Of a stretch of DNA of 64,000 nt, positions 31,498 through 40,604 are shown piece after piece; the first letter of the stretch is position 1; the number at the start of each line of letters is the position of its first letter. The DNA comes from Mesorhizobium sp. B2-4-15 (GTDB taxonomy: Bacteria > Pseudomonadota > Alphaproteobacteria > Rhizobiales > Rhizobiaceae). The stretch is from NCBI RefSeq assembly GCF_006658505.1, contig NZ_VFUZ01000015.1, positions 1 through 64,000 of the forward strand, read 5' to 3'. The notes beneath the pieces are model-generated. The model was not told the origin of the DNA and made no database searches. It was given only the letters and a program-made list of their open reading frames with translations. The translations under genes and the position numbers were made by a program.

Positions 31498-33318
31498 ATG
31501 AGCCGCGTTCTCGTTTGGCTGATCACCGCGACATCATTTATCGCCCTGTCACTGGCGCCGGCGCAGTCGGAGCCGAAATATGCGATTGCGATGCAGGGCG
31601 AGCCGGCCCTGCCGCCGGACTACACGCATTTCAGCTACGTCAATCCTGACGCGCCGAAGGGCGGCAGCATCACCTATTGCGTCGTCGGCAGCTTCGACAA
31701 TCTCAACCCTTTCATCCTGAAAAGCCTGCGCACGACGGCGCGGGGCATGATGGACACGATCTTCGGCAATCTGGTCTTCGAACCGTTGATGCAGCGCAAC
31801 TATGACGAGCCTTTCAGCCTCTATGGCCTGCTCGCCGACAGTGCCGACATGGATTCCGAACGCAAGAGCATCGAGTTTCATCTCAACCCCAGTGCAAAAT
31901 GGTCGGATGGCGAGCCGGTGACCCCGGAGGATGTGCTGTTCACCTACGACGTCTTAACCGCCAAGGGCCGTCCGCCCTACAGCGCCCGCATGAGCATGAT
32001 TGCCAAGCTGGAGAAGACCGGCGATCACAGTGTGCGCTTCACCTTCAATGACAAAGCCAATCGCGAATTCCCGCTGATCATAGCGCTGACGCCGATCATC
32101 CCGAAACATGCCTTCGCCAAGGAGACGTTCGACAAGACCACGCTGAAACCTTTGATCGGCAGCGGACCCTATACGGTCGACAAGGTACAGCCCGGCCAGC
32201 GCATCGTCTTCAAGCGCAACCCGGATTATTGGGGCAAGGACCTCCCCTCGAAGCGCGGCTTTGACAATTACGATCAGATCACGATCGAGTACTTCCTCAA
32301 CGCCAATGCCAAGACGGAAGCTTTCAAGAAGGGCATCTGCGCCATTGACGATGAAACAGATCCGGTCAAGCGCGAGCGCGACATCGATTTTCCGGCCTTC
32401 CGCAAAGGCGATGTGAAGGCAGAGAATTTCGACACCGGCATTCCACCTGTCGTGACCGGTTTCCTGTTCAATACAAGACTGCCGAAGTTCTCCAACCCCG
32501 TCGTGCGGAGGGCGCTTGGCATGCTCTATGACTTCGAGTGGGCCAACAAGAACCTGTTCGACGGCAAATACACACGCACGATGAGCTATTGGCAGAATTC
32601 CGAGCTTTCCGCGCTCGGTCATCCAGCCAGCGACCGGGAGAAGGCGCTTCTGGCCCCCTACCCCGGCCGCGTGCCGGCCGATGTGATGGACGGCACTTAC
32701 CAGCCGCCGGTCACCGATGGATCAGGCAATGACCGCAAGGTGTTGAGAGCTGCCTTCGATCTGCTGAAGAGCATTGGATATCATGTGCAGGACGGGACAA
32801 TGCTCGATCCCCAGGGAAAGCCTTTCGGTTTCGAGATAATTGCCGCGTCACAGGACGAAGAGCGCCTTGCCACGATCTATCAGCGCACGCTGCAGAAGAT
32901 CGGCATCAACGTCACCATCCGCAGCCTCGATGGCGACCAAATCCAATCGCGAAAGCAGCGGTTGGATTTCGAAATGCTGTTCGGGTCGAGCGGCTTCAAC
33001 AATTCGCTGTCGCCAGGCAGTGAGCAGGTCGGACGCTGGAGTTCCTCGGAGGCCATGAGAGAAGGGACTTTCAACCTCGCTGGTGTCGCCGACCCGGCGA
33101 TTGATGCCGCGATCGATGCGATGCTGAACGCACGCACCAAGGAGGATTATGTGGCCGCTGTCCGGGTTCTCGACCGGCTGCTGATCTCCGGCAACTACAT
33201 CGTGCCGATGCAGTACAACACACAGCAGTGGCTTGCTTACTGGAATTATCTGGAACATCCGCGGAAGACGCCCATATTCGGTTATCAACTGCCAAGCTGG
33301 TGGCGCAAACCGAACTGA
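31498..33318 (+). CDS. ABC transporter substrate-binding protein, peptide type (YejA-like)
   Basis: A 606-residue periplasmic protein. AAGGAGA six bases before the ATG at 31498 fixes the start; a signal peptide ends near PAQSE (residue ~24). The solute-binding family 5 signatures are FSYVNPDAPKGGSITYCVVG, then AKWSDGEPVTPEDVLFTYDV and FKRNPDYWGKDLP. Length and the PDAPKGG motif place it near YejA/oligopeptide and microcin C-type binding proteins. No permease or ATPase is adjacent, so its transporter partners must be elsewhere. The DsbA-like gene follows 16 bases downstream and may be co-transcribed. Confidence 0.9.
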   Translation: MSRVLVWLITATSFIALSLAPAQSEPKYAIAMQGEPALPPDYTHFSYVNPDAPKGGSITYCVVGSFDNLNPFILKSLRTTARGMMDTIFGNLVFEPLMQRNYDEPFSLYGLLADSADMDSERKSIEFHLNPSAKWSDGEPVTPEDVLFTYDVLTAKGRPPYSARMSMIAKLEKTGDHSVRFTFNDKANREFPLIIALTPIIPKHAFAKETFDKTTLKPLIGSGPYTVDKVQPGQRIVFKRNPDYWGKDLPSKRGFDNYDQITIEYFLNANAKTEAFKKGICAIDDETDPVKRERDIDFPAFRKGDVKAENFDTGIPPVVTGFLFNTRLPKFSNPVVRRALGMLYDFEWANKNLFDGKYTRTMSYWQNSELSALGHPASDREKALLAPYPGRVPADVMDGTYQPPVTDGSGNDRKVLRAAFDLLKSIGYHVQDGTMLDPQGKPFGFEIIAASQDEERLATIYQRTLQKIGINVTIRSLDGDQIQSRKQRLDFEMLFGSSGFNNSLSPGSEQVGRWSSSEAMREGTFNLAGVADPAIDAAIDAMLNARTKEDYVAAVRVLDRLLISGNYIVPMQYNTQQWLAYWNYLEHPRKTPIFGYQLPSWWRKPN

Positions 33319-33334
33319 AAAGCCGGAGATCGAG

Positions 33335-34015
33335 ATGAGCGAAGCGAACGCCATAACCGTCGATGTGGTCTCCGACGTCGTCTGCCCCTGGTGCTTCATC
33401 GGCCAGAAGCGGCTGGACAAGGCGGTCGCCGCGGCTGGCGATGTGGACGTGCATATACGCTGGCGGCCATTCCAGCTCGATCCGACCATTCCGCCGCAAG
33501 GCAAGGACCGCCGGGAGTATATGCTGGCCAAATTCGGCAGCGACGAGCGCATTCGCGAGATTCATGGCCGTATCGAACCGCTCGGCGAAGCAGAAGGCAT
33601 TTCCTTTGCTTTCGATGCCATCAAGGTGGCGCCAAACACATTGGATGCGCACCGCCTGATCCGCTGGGCTGGCGCTGCCGGCGCAGCGGTACAGAACAGG
33701 CTGGTGCGTCGCCTCTTCCAGTTGAATTTCGAGGAAGGCGTCAACATCGGCGACCATGCCGTGTTGGTCGAAGCCGCCCGCGAGGCCGGCATGGACGCGT
33801 CCGTGGTGGCTACACTCTTGCCGACCGATGCCGATGCCGAAGCTGTGCGCGCCGAGATCGCCACAGCCTCGCGCATGGGCATAACGGGCGTGCCCTGTTT
33901 CCTGCTCGAAGGCAAATATGCCGTTATGGGCGCACAGGACGTCGACACCCTGGCTGATGCCATTCGCCAGGTCGCGGCCGCCAAGGCGCGCGGCGAGTTG
34001 GACGCAGTCGGCTGA
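33335..34015 (+). CDS. DsbA family oxidoreductase (FrnE-like), cytoplasmic
   Basis: A 226-residue thioredoxin-fold protein from the ATG at 33335, with GGAG upstream. The active site is CPWC (residues 17-20 in SDVVCPWCFIGQKRL) and the cis-proline loop is GITGVPCFLLEG. There is no signal peptide, so it is probably cytoplasmic, like FrnE and 2-hydroxychromene-2-carboxylate-isomerase-related proteins. These act as thiol oxidoreductases or isomerases; the substrate is unknown. It is 16 bases after the binding-protein gene. Confidence 0.88.
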   Translation: MSEANAITVDVVSDVVCPWCFIGQKRLDKAVAAAGDVDVHIRWRPFQLDPTIPPQGKDRREYMLAKFGSDERIREIHGRIEPLGEAEGISFAFDAIKVAPNTLDAHRLIRWAGAAGAAVQNRLVRRLFQLNFEEGVNIGDHAVLVEAAREAGMDASVVATLLPTDADAEAVRAEIATASRMGITGVPCFLLEGKYAVMGAQDVDTLADAIRQVAAAKARGELDAVG

Positions 34016-34115
34016 CGCCGTCCGGGCAGGCTTTGATTCTCAACGGGGGACGGCCCTCAGGGTTTGGACAGCAGGCAATGCCTCGCACGGCGGGTTGGCG
34101 ACTTGGTGAGTCCTC

Positions 34116-34346
34116 GGCATCTACCCGTTCGGCGACGGATTTCCGGCCAATGGCGGCAACTTCAACATTCTCGACTCCGGCGCCATGGTCAGGGATGTGG
34201 TTCAAGGAGGGAAGGTGATCCACAAGCGTGACGTCTCCGCCAAGACGCTCGCGGGCCATTTCTCGGCTGCCGGCAGGGATGATGACGGCAAGGAACCAGC
34301 CACCAAGGTCGGCGGTGCTTCGGGAATTCTGGTTGGCGCGCAATAA
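34116..34346 (+). pseudogene. Orphan C-terminal coding fragment
   Basis: From 34116 to the TAA at 34344 a frame reads GIYPFGDGFPANGGNFNIL, then VVQGGKVIHKRDVSAKTLAG and ends ASGILVGAQ, with GC-rich third positions like a real gene. An in-frame TGA at 34107 and no start codon upstream show that the N-terminal part is lost; an ATG at 34185 would give only 53 residues. The family is not recognised. Confidence 0.4.
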
Positions 34347-34717
34347 AAAATCAGCCGGCCGGGCAAACCAATGCGTCACGAATTCGTGTGAATGCCTTCC
34401 CTAAGGGAAAGTAGGCGCGCCCTGCCCTGTCGTTTCACAACTACCTGACATCCTTATATTATATAGCCTTTTTCTCAGCTTCGGAGCGACATTTGGAAGG
34501 GCAGTGCTGTTGCCTTGGCGACACGCCCGGAACTTCAATTCCGCTGTCCCTCTACAAAAATTAATAGAAAATGATCAATTGGTGTTACCATCCGTAACAA
34601 AACAAAAAAGGTTTGGGCGGGATCGTGATTCGGATCGGAAGACGATCGCAAGAGTCAGTACCGGATGGACTACGCAGCGACGCCGCGGGGCAGTCGCATT
34701 TGACGCCGGTATCCTCG
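34347..34717. other. AT-richer intergenic region upstream of the ABC transporter gene
   Basis: No gene is seen. This stretch is clearly more AT-rich than its surroundings (TTATATTATATAG near 34453, then runs of A between 34556 and 34612). It probably contains the promoter of the gene at 34718, but no single -35/-10 pair stands out. Confidence 0.4.
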
Positions 34718-36610
34718 ATGCGCAGTTTCTGGGGGCTCATGCGAGCCTACTGGATTTCGGACCGGTGGAAGGAAGCCTGGACGCTGACGCTGGTGATAGC
34801 GCTGCTCACGGCTCTGTCCAGCAAGGCGGGGGTATGGTTCGCCGAAGCCTCCGGTGAACTGGTCAACTCGATCGCCTTCTTCCACGATGCCGCAAACACC
34901 ACGCCGCTGCGGACGCTCTTGATCAACGCCGGCATTCTTGCCTTGCTGGTTGTGCTCAAGGATGCCGGCTTTACCGGGATCCGCAATCTTGTCTCGGTCA
35001 CGCTGCACCGCAAATGGCGCGGTTGGCTCGACAGCCGCTTCAACGAGGCCCTGCTGGATGGCAACCACACCCATTTCCATGCCCAGCATGCTTCGCCAGG
35101 CGGCGGCACGCCCGCTCCCGACAATATCGACCAGCGCATCCAGGAATCGATCAAGGACATGACAGGCGGCGCCATCGGCCTCGCCATGGGCGTGCTCGGT
35201 GTCGCGACCTCACTCTATTTCGTCGGCCAGAAGCTGCTCGAAACCTCCGTCGAGGTGAAGGGGCTGGGGTTCCTAGGCAGTTATGGCAGCGCCGTCCTGG
35301 CCTTCCTGGCGGTCGCCACCTATGTGCCGCTGAACACATGGATCGCGGTCAAGCTCGGCGGCCTGCTCGAGCGCCTCAACGTCCGAATGCAGCAGGCCGA
35401 GGGCAGCTACCGCGGCGAACTGACCACCTTCCTGCGCCGCAGTTTCCACGTCGCGGCTTCCAATGGCGAAGGCGTGCAGAAGACCATGCATCGCCGGCTT
35501 TATGCCGATATCGACGGGACCTGGTCGCGGCTGAACGTCGTCAACACCGTCTATATGTCGTTCGAGCTGATCTACAATTTCATCGCGGCCCGCATTGTTG
35601 CCTATGGGCCTGGCCTCGTGCCGTTCATCCACAATGGTCTCGATCTCAAGGGCTACATAACCGGCTCCGAACTGGTCAATTCGCTGATCGGCCAATGTTC
35701 CTGGTTCATCCATGTCATGCCGGCCATCGCCACGCTGCGCGCCAACAGCCAACGTGTTACGGAACTCGCCAATGCGATCGAGAATGTTCAGTACCCGCAG
35801 GAGTTCTACAGCCAGACCGGCTGTTCCGACTTCCACTATGCCTCCCAGAATCCGGTCTTCGGTTTGACCATCCAGAAACTCGAACTGGCGCATCAGGGTG
35901 AGGACGCGACCCCGTTCCTCAGTGCTGCCAACCTGCGCTTCCGTCGCGGCGAGTGGACGTTCCTGAAAGGCGAATCCGGTTGCGGCAAGACCTCGCTGAT
36001 CAAGGCGATTAATGGCCTGTGGCCCTATGGTCGCGGCACCATCGTTTTCCCCGAAGGGGTGAAGAGCTTCTATGCCGCCCAGGAGGTCAAGCTGCAGCAG
36101 GTCTCGCTGAAACAGCTCGTTTGCCTGCCTGGCTCCGAACACGATCATGGCGATGCGCAAGTGGCCGCGGCGCTGCACAAGGCTGGCCTTGGCGACTTCA
36201 TCGAGCATATGGCCGATGAAAGCCGTGAGGGCAAAAGCTGGGATCAGGTGCTGTCGGGCGGCCAGAAGCAGAAACTGGTGGTGGCCCGCATCATACTGCA
36301 ACAGCCCGGACTGCTGTTCCTCGATGAAGCGACCGGTGCGCTCGACCCGGATGGCAAGATTGCCTTCCACCAGGCTATCAAGGACAATTGTCCCGACGTG
36401 ACTGTGATCAGCGTCATGCACGAAGCCGTGGCGCCGAGATCTGTCGCCGGCACCGAGTTCTACCACAGCATGGTGGTGATCGCCGACGGCGTCGCCAACA
36501 AGAAGCCCCTGGCTCCGACGCTGCCGGTCGAACTCACCACAATTCTGGTTCAGCCACAGCCGGTCGAGGACAAATGGCTGCGCTTCTCGCGTCGGCTCAA
36601 GCAGAAATAA
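34718..36610 (+). CDS. SbmA/BacA-like ABC transporter, fused membrane and ATPase domains
   Basis: A 630-residue protein from MRSFWGLMRAYWISDRWKEA at 34718; a longer frame begins at a TTG (34613) and is less likely. The N-terminal part has about six helices with the SbmA/BacA-type core (WRGWLDSRFNEALLDGNHTH; DNIDQRIQESIKDMTGGAIG). The C-terminal ATPase has Walker A GESGCGKTS (about 418-426), signature LSGGQKQKL (about 512) and Walker B LLFLDEATGALD. Rhizobial relatives include BclA of Bradyrhizobium, which imports antimicrobial peptides and is needed for symbiosis; ExsE-like and YddA-like members also exist. Which role applies here is unknown. Confidence 0.88.
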   Translation: MRSFWGLMRAYWISDRWKEAWTLTLVIALLTALSSKAGVWFAEASGELVNSIAFFHDAANTTPLRTLLINAGILALLVVLKDAGFTGIRNLVSVTLHRKWRGWLDSRFNEALLDGNHTHFHAQHASPGGGTPAPDNIDQRIQESIKDMTGGAIGLAMGVLGVATSLYFVGQKLLETSVEVKGLGFLGSYGSAVLAFLAVATYVPLNTWIAVKLGGLLERLNVRMQQAEGSYRGELTTFLRRSFHVAASNGEGVQKTMHRRLYADIDGTWSRLNVVNTVYMSFELIYNFIAARIVAYGPGLVPFIHNGLDLKGYITGSELVNSLIGQCSWFIHVMPAIATLRANSQRVTELANAIENVQYPQEFYSQTGCSDFHYASQNPVFGLTIQKLELAHQGEDATPFLSAANLRFRRGEWTFLKGESGCGKTSLIKAINGLWPYGRGTIVFPEGVKSFYAAQEVKLQQVSLKQLVCLPGSEHDHGDAQVAAALHKAGLGDFIEHMADESREGKSWDQVLSGGQKQKLVVARIILQQPGLLFLDEATGALDPDGKIAFHQAIKDNCPDVTVISVMHEAVAPRSVAGTEFYHSMVVIADGVANKKPLAPTLPVELTTILVQPQPVEDKWLRFSRRLKQK

Positions 36611-36704
36611 CGATGATTTTACCGCGACTTGCCGGGCAATACGGCAGTCGGCGATCACAGTCTCGCGATCGGGGCCGTCAGGCACCGTTTTCCTTCCTCA
36701 GTGC

Positions 36705-36880
36705 GATTGACTCGGCGAGGCGCGCTCCTATGTTGCGCCGGCTTGCTGATAGTCAAATCCGAACCCGCAAGCGGAAAGGTCACCACGCCATGCCTGGCGA
36801 CAGTATTAGTCGAACGCAACCGCCGTCCGCCTAGGCGTGACCTGAATGGTTCATGTCCTGCCGGACGGCAAGGAGTGAGC
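36705..36880 (+). promoter_or_regulatory. Structured mgtE leader, candidate regulatory RNA
   Basis: Upstream of mgtE several hairpins line up. A stem GATTGACT (36705-36712) pairs with AGTCAAATC (36751-36759, one bulge) and encloses GGCGC (36719-36723) pairing with GCGCC (36735-36739) around a loop containing CTCCTATG. Then follow CCGC-AA-GCGG, CGCCA-TGCC-TGGCG and GTCC-TGCC-GGAC close to the ribosome-binding site. The GGCGAGG...CTCCTATG text resembles the start of the M-box magnesium riboswitch, but the rest does not clearly match by eye. Confidence 0.35.
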
Positions 36881-36881
36881 C

Positions 36882-38246
36882 ATGAACGATTTTTCTCCCG
36901 TAGCGGACGACGAGGCCGTCGCCATCGCCCGCATCCTTGCAAACGACCACGTCGCCGACGTCGTCGAGGCGCTCAACCATGAACCGCGCGAAACGGCGAC
37001 GGATCTGCTTTGCGCCGTGCCTTTCGAGCGGCTGGTCGAGATATTCGATCAGCCTGAGCTCGAAGGCGCGCCCGAACTCGTGGAGGCCCTGCCCCGCCCC
37101 AAGGCAAGCAAGCTGCTCACCGCCATGTCGGTCGACCGGGCAGCCGACATCCTGCGCGAGCTCGACGAACCGGCTCGCTCCGAGCTGCTCGGTGCGCTGG
37201 CGCCGCCACTGCGCGCGACCCTTCTTTCCATTTTGGGCTATCCCGAAGGCAGCGCCGCATCGATCATGACGACCGAATTCGTCAGCGTTCCGTCCGATTG
37301 GACCGTTGGGCGCACGCTCGATTACATCCGCAAGGTCGAGCGGACGCGCGAGACCGTCTACGCGATCTACATCGTCGATCCGGAAACGCATCTCCTGGTG
37401 CGATCGACCGGTTTGCGCCGGCTCATCACCGGGGAGCCGGACGACTCCATCATGTCCGTGGCGCCGGACCGCGTACCGGTGACGGTCACCCCGCTGACCG
37501 ATCGTGAAAATCTGGCGCAGACGATCTCGAAATACGATTTGCTCGCGGTCCCCGTCGTCGATCACGGCAAGATCCTCGGCATCGTCACGATCGACGACAT
37601 CATCGACACGATGATCGAAGAGACGACGGAGGACGTGCATCGCTTCGGCGGCATGGAAGCGCTTGACGAGCCCTACATGAAGATGAGCTTCCTCGCGATG
37701 ATCCAGAAGCGCGGCGGCTGGCTCTGCGCCTTGTTCATCAGCGAGATGCTGACGGCCAACGCCATGCAAAGCTACGAGGGAGAGCTGGAAAAGGCGATCG
37801 TGCTGACGCTGTTCATTCCGCTGATCATGAGCTCCGGCGGCAATTCCGGCTCGCAGGCGACCTCGCTGGTCATCCGCGCGCTGGCGCTGCGTGAGATCGG
37901 GCTGCGCGACTGGTGGCGCGTTGCCTTGCGCGAACTGCCGACCGGACTGGTGCTCGGCTCGATGCTGGGTGTGGTCGGCATCTGCCGTATCGCACTCTGG
38001 CAGTATATGGGTTTTTACGATTACGGCCCGCATTGGCCGCTGATTGCGGCGACGGTCGGGGCGGCACTGGTCGGTATCGTCACCTTTGGCTCCCTGTCCG
38101 GGTCGATGCTGCCGTTCGCCCTGAAGAGGATCGGCTTCGACCCCGCCAGCGCATCGGCCCCGTTCGTCGCCACGCTGGTCGATGTCACCGGGCTGGTGAT
38201 CTATTTCTCGGTGGCGCTGGTCATCTTGCGCGGCACGCTGCTGTAG
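36882..38246 (+). CDS. mgtE: Magnesium transporter MgtE
   Basis: A 454-residue magnesium channel/transporter, with AAGGAG six bases before the ATG. Domains in order: the N-terminal superhelical domain (residues ~20-125, ending ALAPPLRATLLSILGYPEGS), paired CBS domains (~130-250, including YDLLAVPVVDHGKILGIVTI), a connecting helix and five membrane helices with the MgtE signature SSGGNSGSQATSLVIRALAL and ATLVDVTGLVIYFSVA. The cytoplasmic domains sense magnesium and gate the pore. The leader may add RNA-level control. It is monocistronic. Confidence 0.95.
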   Translation: MNDFSPVADDEAVAIARILANDHVADVVEALNHEPRETATDLLCAVPFERLVEIFDQPELEGAPELVEALPRPKASKLLTAMSVDRAADILRELDEPARSELLGALAPPLRATLLSILGYPEGSAASIMTTEFVSVPSDWTVGRTLDYIRKVERTRETVYAIYIVDPETHLLVRSTGLRRLITGEPDDSIMSVAPDRVPVTVTPLTDRENLAQTISKYDLLAVPVVDHGKILGIVTIDDIIDTMIEETTEDVHRFGGMEALDEPYMKMSFLAMIQKRGGWLCALFISEMLTANAMQSYEGELEKAIVLTLFIPLIMSSGGNSGSQATSLVIRALALREIGLRDWWRVALRELPTGLVLGSMLGVVGICRIALWQYMGFYDYGPHWPLIAATVGAALVGIVTFGSLSGSMLPFALKRIGFDPASASAPFVATLVDVTGLVIYFSVALVILRGTLL

Positions 38247-38261
38247 CACGACAACTGTCTC

Positions 38262-38285
38262 CGCCGCCGGCAAAGGCTGGCGGCG
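38262..38285 (+). terminator. Hairpin after mgtE
   Basis: CGCCGCC (38262-38268) and GGCGGCG (38279-38285) form a seven-pair stem 15 bases after the mgtE stop. No T run follows, so it is a weak candidate. The rest of 38286-38474 shows nothing that I can support. Confidence 0.35.
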
Positions 38286-38474
38286 CGGCTGAAGAGAACT
38301 TCGCCCCGTCGAGCGAAAAGGAGGCGCGCCAACGATGCGCTCCTCCTCGACGGCCTGGTCGACGACCAGATCGATGCGTCCGCCAAAGTCACGAGCAAGC
38401 GGTGCTGAGCTGAGCGGGGCGACGGACATTGATTGCTCCCCTTTGACGGCAAGCCGCTGGCAGTGGACGACAGA

Positions 38475-39863
38475 TCAGACGCGCTGGCCGTCTTTCACCC
38501 GGTATGTCGGCTTGTACATGGTGACGAGTTCTTCCGCGGCGGTCGGGTGTACCGCCATGGTCCGGTCGAAATCATCCTTGGTCAGTCCTGCCTTCAGCGG
38601 AATGCCGAGCAGTTGCGCCATCTCTCCCCCATCCGGCCCCAATATGTGGGCGCCGAGCACTTTGCGCGAGGCGCCATCGACCACCAGCTTGATCAGCATC
38701 TTCTCGTCACGGCCCGATAGCGTGTGCCGCATCGGTCGGAAACTGGCGCGATAGATCTCGATATTGGCGAAACGCTTGACGGCTTCGTCTTCCGACAGGC
38801 CCACGGTGCCAATCTCCGGCTGCGAGAAGACGGCGGTGGCAATCGTCTGGTGATCGGGCGCGGTCGGGTTGTCCTTGAATGCCGTCTCCACGAAGCACAT
38901 CGCCTCATGGATCGCCACCGGGGTCAGCTGCACGCGGTTGGTGACATCGCCGATCGCCCAGATGTTGTCGATATTGGTGCGGGAATAGTCATCGACCTTG
39001 ATCGCGCCCACCGCGGTCATCTCGAGGCCGATGCCTTCGAGGCCCATATTCTCGGTGTTGGGGACGCGCCCGATGGCCAGCATGACCTGGTCGACCGTTA
39101 GCACCTTGCCGCTGGTGAGAAGGGCGTCGAGCCGGCCGTCCGGCCGCTTGCGCACCCACTCTGTCACTGAATGGCACAGTATCCTTATCCCCTTTTTTTC
39201 CATCGTCTCGTGCAGCATGCGCCGCAGGTCCATGTCGAAGCGGCTGAGAATCTCCTTGCCGCGATAGACCAGCGTGGTGTCGACGCCGAGGCCGTGGAAG
39301 ATGTTGGCGAACTCGACCGCGATATAGCCGCCGCCTTCGATCATGATCGCCTTTGGCAGCGCCGTGAGGTCGAAAGCCTCGTTGGAGAAGATGCAGTGCT
39401 CGTGGCCTGGCAGCGCCGGATGCGCCGCCGGGCGGCCGCCGGTGGCGATCAGAATCTGGTCGGCGGTGACGGTGCGGTCCTCGCCCAGAAGATGCACCAC
39501 GTGCGGATCGACGATCATGGCCCGTGAATGGAAGGGCTCGCCGCCGGCGCCTTGCACATTCTTCTTGTAGATCGCTTCCAGCCGGCTGATCTCGCGATCC
39601 TTGTTGGCGACCAGCGTCTGCCAGTCGAAACTGGCTTCCGGCACTGTCCAGCCATAGCCGGCTGCGTCGGCAAAATGCTCCGGGAATTGCGAAGCATAGA
39701 CATAGAGTTTCTTCGGCACACAGCCGCGAATGACGCAGGTGCCGCCGAAACGGTATTCCTCGGCGATGCCGACGCGCTTGCCAAGTGCCGCGGCGATGCG
39801 CGCCGCACGCACCCCGCCCGAGCCGCCGCCGATAACGAAGAGATCGTAGTCATAACCGGCCAT
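38475..39863 (-). CDS. gor: Glutathione-disulfide reductase
   Basis: A 462-residue flavoprotein that reduces glutathione disulphide with NADPH. FAD binding: YDLFVIGGGSGGVRAARIAA at the N-terminus. The redox pair is C43 and C48 (GGTCVIRGCVPKK). The NADPH-binding fold is IMIEGGGYIAVEFANIFHGLG, and the C-terminal catalytic base motif is HPTAAEE near residue 443. All key residues are present and the length is normal. It is transcribed alone on the minus strand, downstream of a terminator that ends the DUF2059 transcript. Confidence 0.95.
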   Translation of the reverse strand: MAGYDYDLFVIGGGSGGVRAARIAAALGKRVGIAEEYRFGGTCVIRGCVPKKLYVYASQFPEHFADAAGYGWTVPEASFDWQTLVANKDREISRLEAIYKKNVQGAGGEPFHSRAMIVDPHVVHLLGEDRTVTADQILIATGGRPAAHPALPGHEHCIFSNEAFDLTALPKAIMIEGGGYIAVEFANIFHGLGVDTTLVYRGKEILSRFDMDLRRMLHETMEKKGIRILCHSVTEWVRKRPDGRLDALLTSGKVLTVDQVMLAIGRVPNTENMGLEGIGLEMTAVGAIKVDDYSRTNIDNIWAIGDVTNRVQLTPVAIHEAMCFVETAFKDNPTAPDHQTIATAVFSQPEIGTVGLSEDEAVKRFANIEIYRASFRPMRHTLSGRDEKMLIKLVVDGASRKVLGAHILGPDGGEMAQLLGIPLKAGLTKDDFDRTMAVHPTAAEELVTMYKPTYRVKDGQRV

Positions 39864-39924
39864 AAGCGGCTCCTTGGACGTCGGAAAACGTCAGTGACAG
39901 GTAGGCCGCAAACGGCCAAAAGAA

Positions 39925-39945
39925 AAGCCCGGACAAGCCGGGCTT
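39925..39945 (-). terminator. Terminator after the rpiA-DUF2059 pair
   Basis: AAGCCCGG (39925-39932), loop ACAAG, CCGGGCTT (39938-39945). On the minus strand the stem is followed by TTCTTTTGG, a usable T tail, between the DUF2059 gene and gor. Confidence 0.75.
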
Positions 39946-39983
39946 CACAGACGGCGGCCAAGGCCGCATTTGAAGATGCAAGG

Positions 39984-40604
39984 TCAGTTCTGCGTATCGT
40001 CGGCAGGAGCCGAACCGTCGGCGGGTGCCGTACCATCTGCCGGGGCTGCATTGTCGGCAGGTGCGGCTCCTTTTGCAGGCGCGGGCGCGGCTGGTGCCGC
40101 GGCCTTGGCAGCCGCTGCCAGGGTCTCGCCGACCTGCTGGGCGAGATCGCGGGCGAGGCCGTTTTGCCAGATGTCGGCAGCCTTGACCAAATCACGCGTC
40201 ACGGTCGGGCCGCTGTCGAGCAGCTTCTTGCCGGACTCGGAACTGTAGAAGGCCGCGATATCATTGAGTTCCTTTTCGGAAAACACCTTCGCATAGGCAA
40301 GAGCCGCTTCCTTCTCGAGATCGGCGCGGCGCGAGGCCAGTGCCATCGCCTTCTCGTTGACCGTCTTGCCGATCAGTTCCTGCATATCCGGATTCTTCTG
40401 GATGAGCTGCGATTCGAGGGCGGCCGCCGCCTGCGGCAGGATGTTGTCGAAGGAGTCGGTCGCATGGATCGCCGCGACCGCTGCCCGGGCAGCCTTCAGG
40501 TGCGATTCCGTGACATCCTGCGAAAACGCCGGCGAGGAGAAGGCCAAGACGGCCGAAGCCGCCAGAACGGCGCAAAGGCCGCGAACCCGGTTATGCAACA
40601 TCAT
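39984..40604 (-). CDS. DUF2059 exported protein with Ala/Pro-rich tail
   Basis: A 206-residue protein starting at 40604 (a second ATG follows directly), with GGGAG upstream. A signal peptide ends near PAFSQD (residue ~29). DUF2059 spans about residues 85-155 (FSEKELNDIAAFYSSESGKK). The C-terminal tail is low-complexity, built of APADG-like repeats with acidic residues and ending DDTQN. DUF2059 proteins are periplasmic and of unknown function. Its first 14 bases overlap the end of rpiA, so the two are co-transcribed and may be coupled. Confidence 0.85.
   Translation of the reverse strand: MMLHNRVRGLCAVLAASAVLAFSSPAFSQDVTESHLKAARAAVAAIHATDSFDNILPQAAAALESQLIQKNPDMQELIGKTVNEKAMALASRRADLEKEAALAYAKVFSEKELNDIAAFYSSESGKKLLDSGPTVTRDLVKAADIWQNGLARDLAQQVGETLAAAAKAAAPAAPAPAKGAAPADNAAPADGTAPADGSAPADDTQN

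Noticed and set aside
36831..38429. 532-codon minus-strand open frame over mgtE
   Set aside because: Shadow frame rich in arginine, histidine and glutamine with no family resemblance; mgtE is certain on the plus strand.
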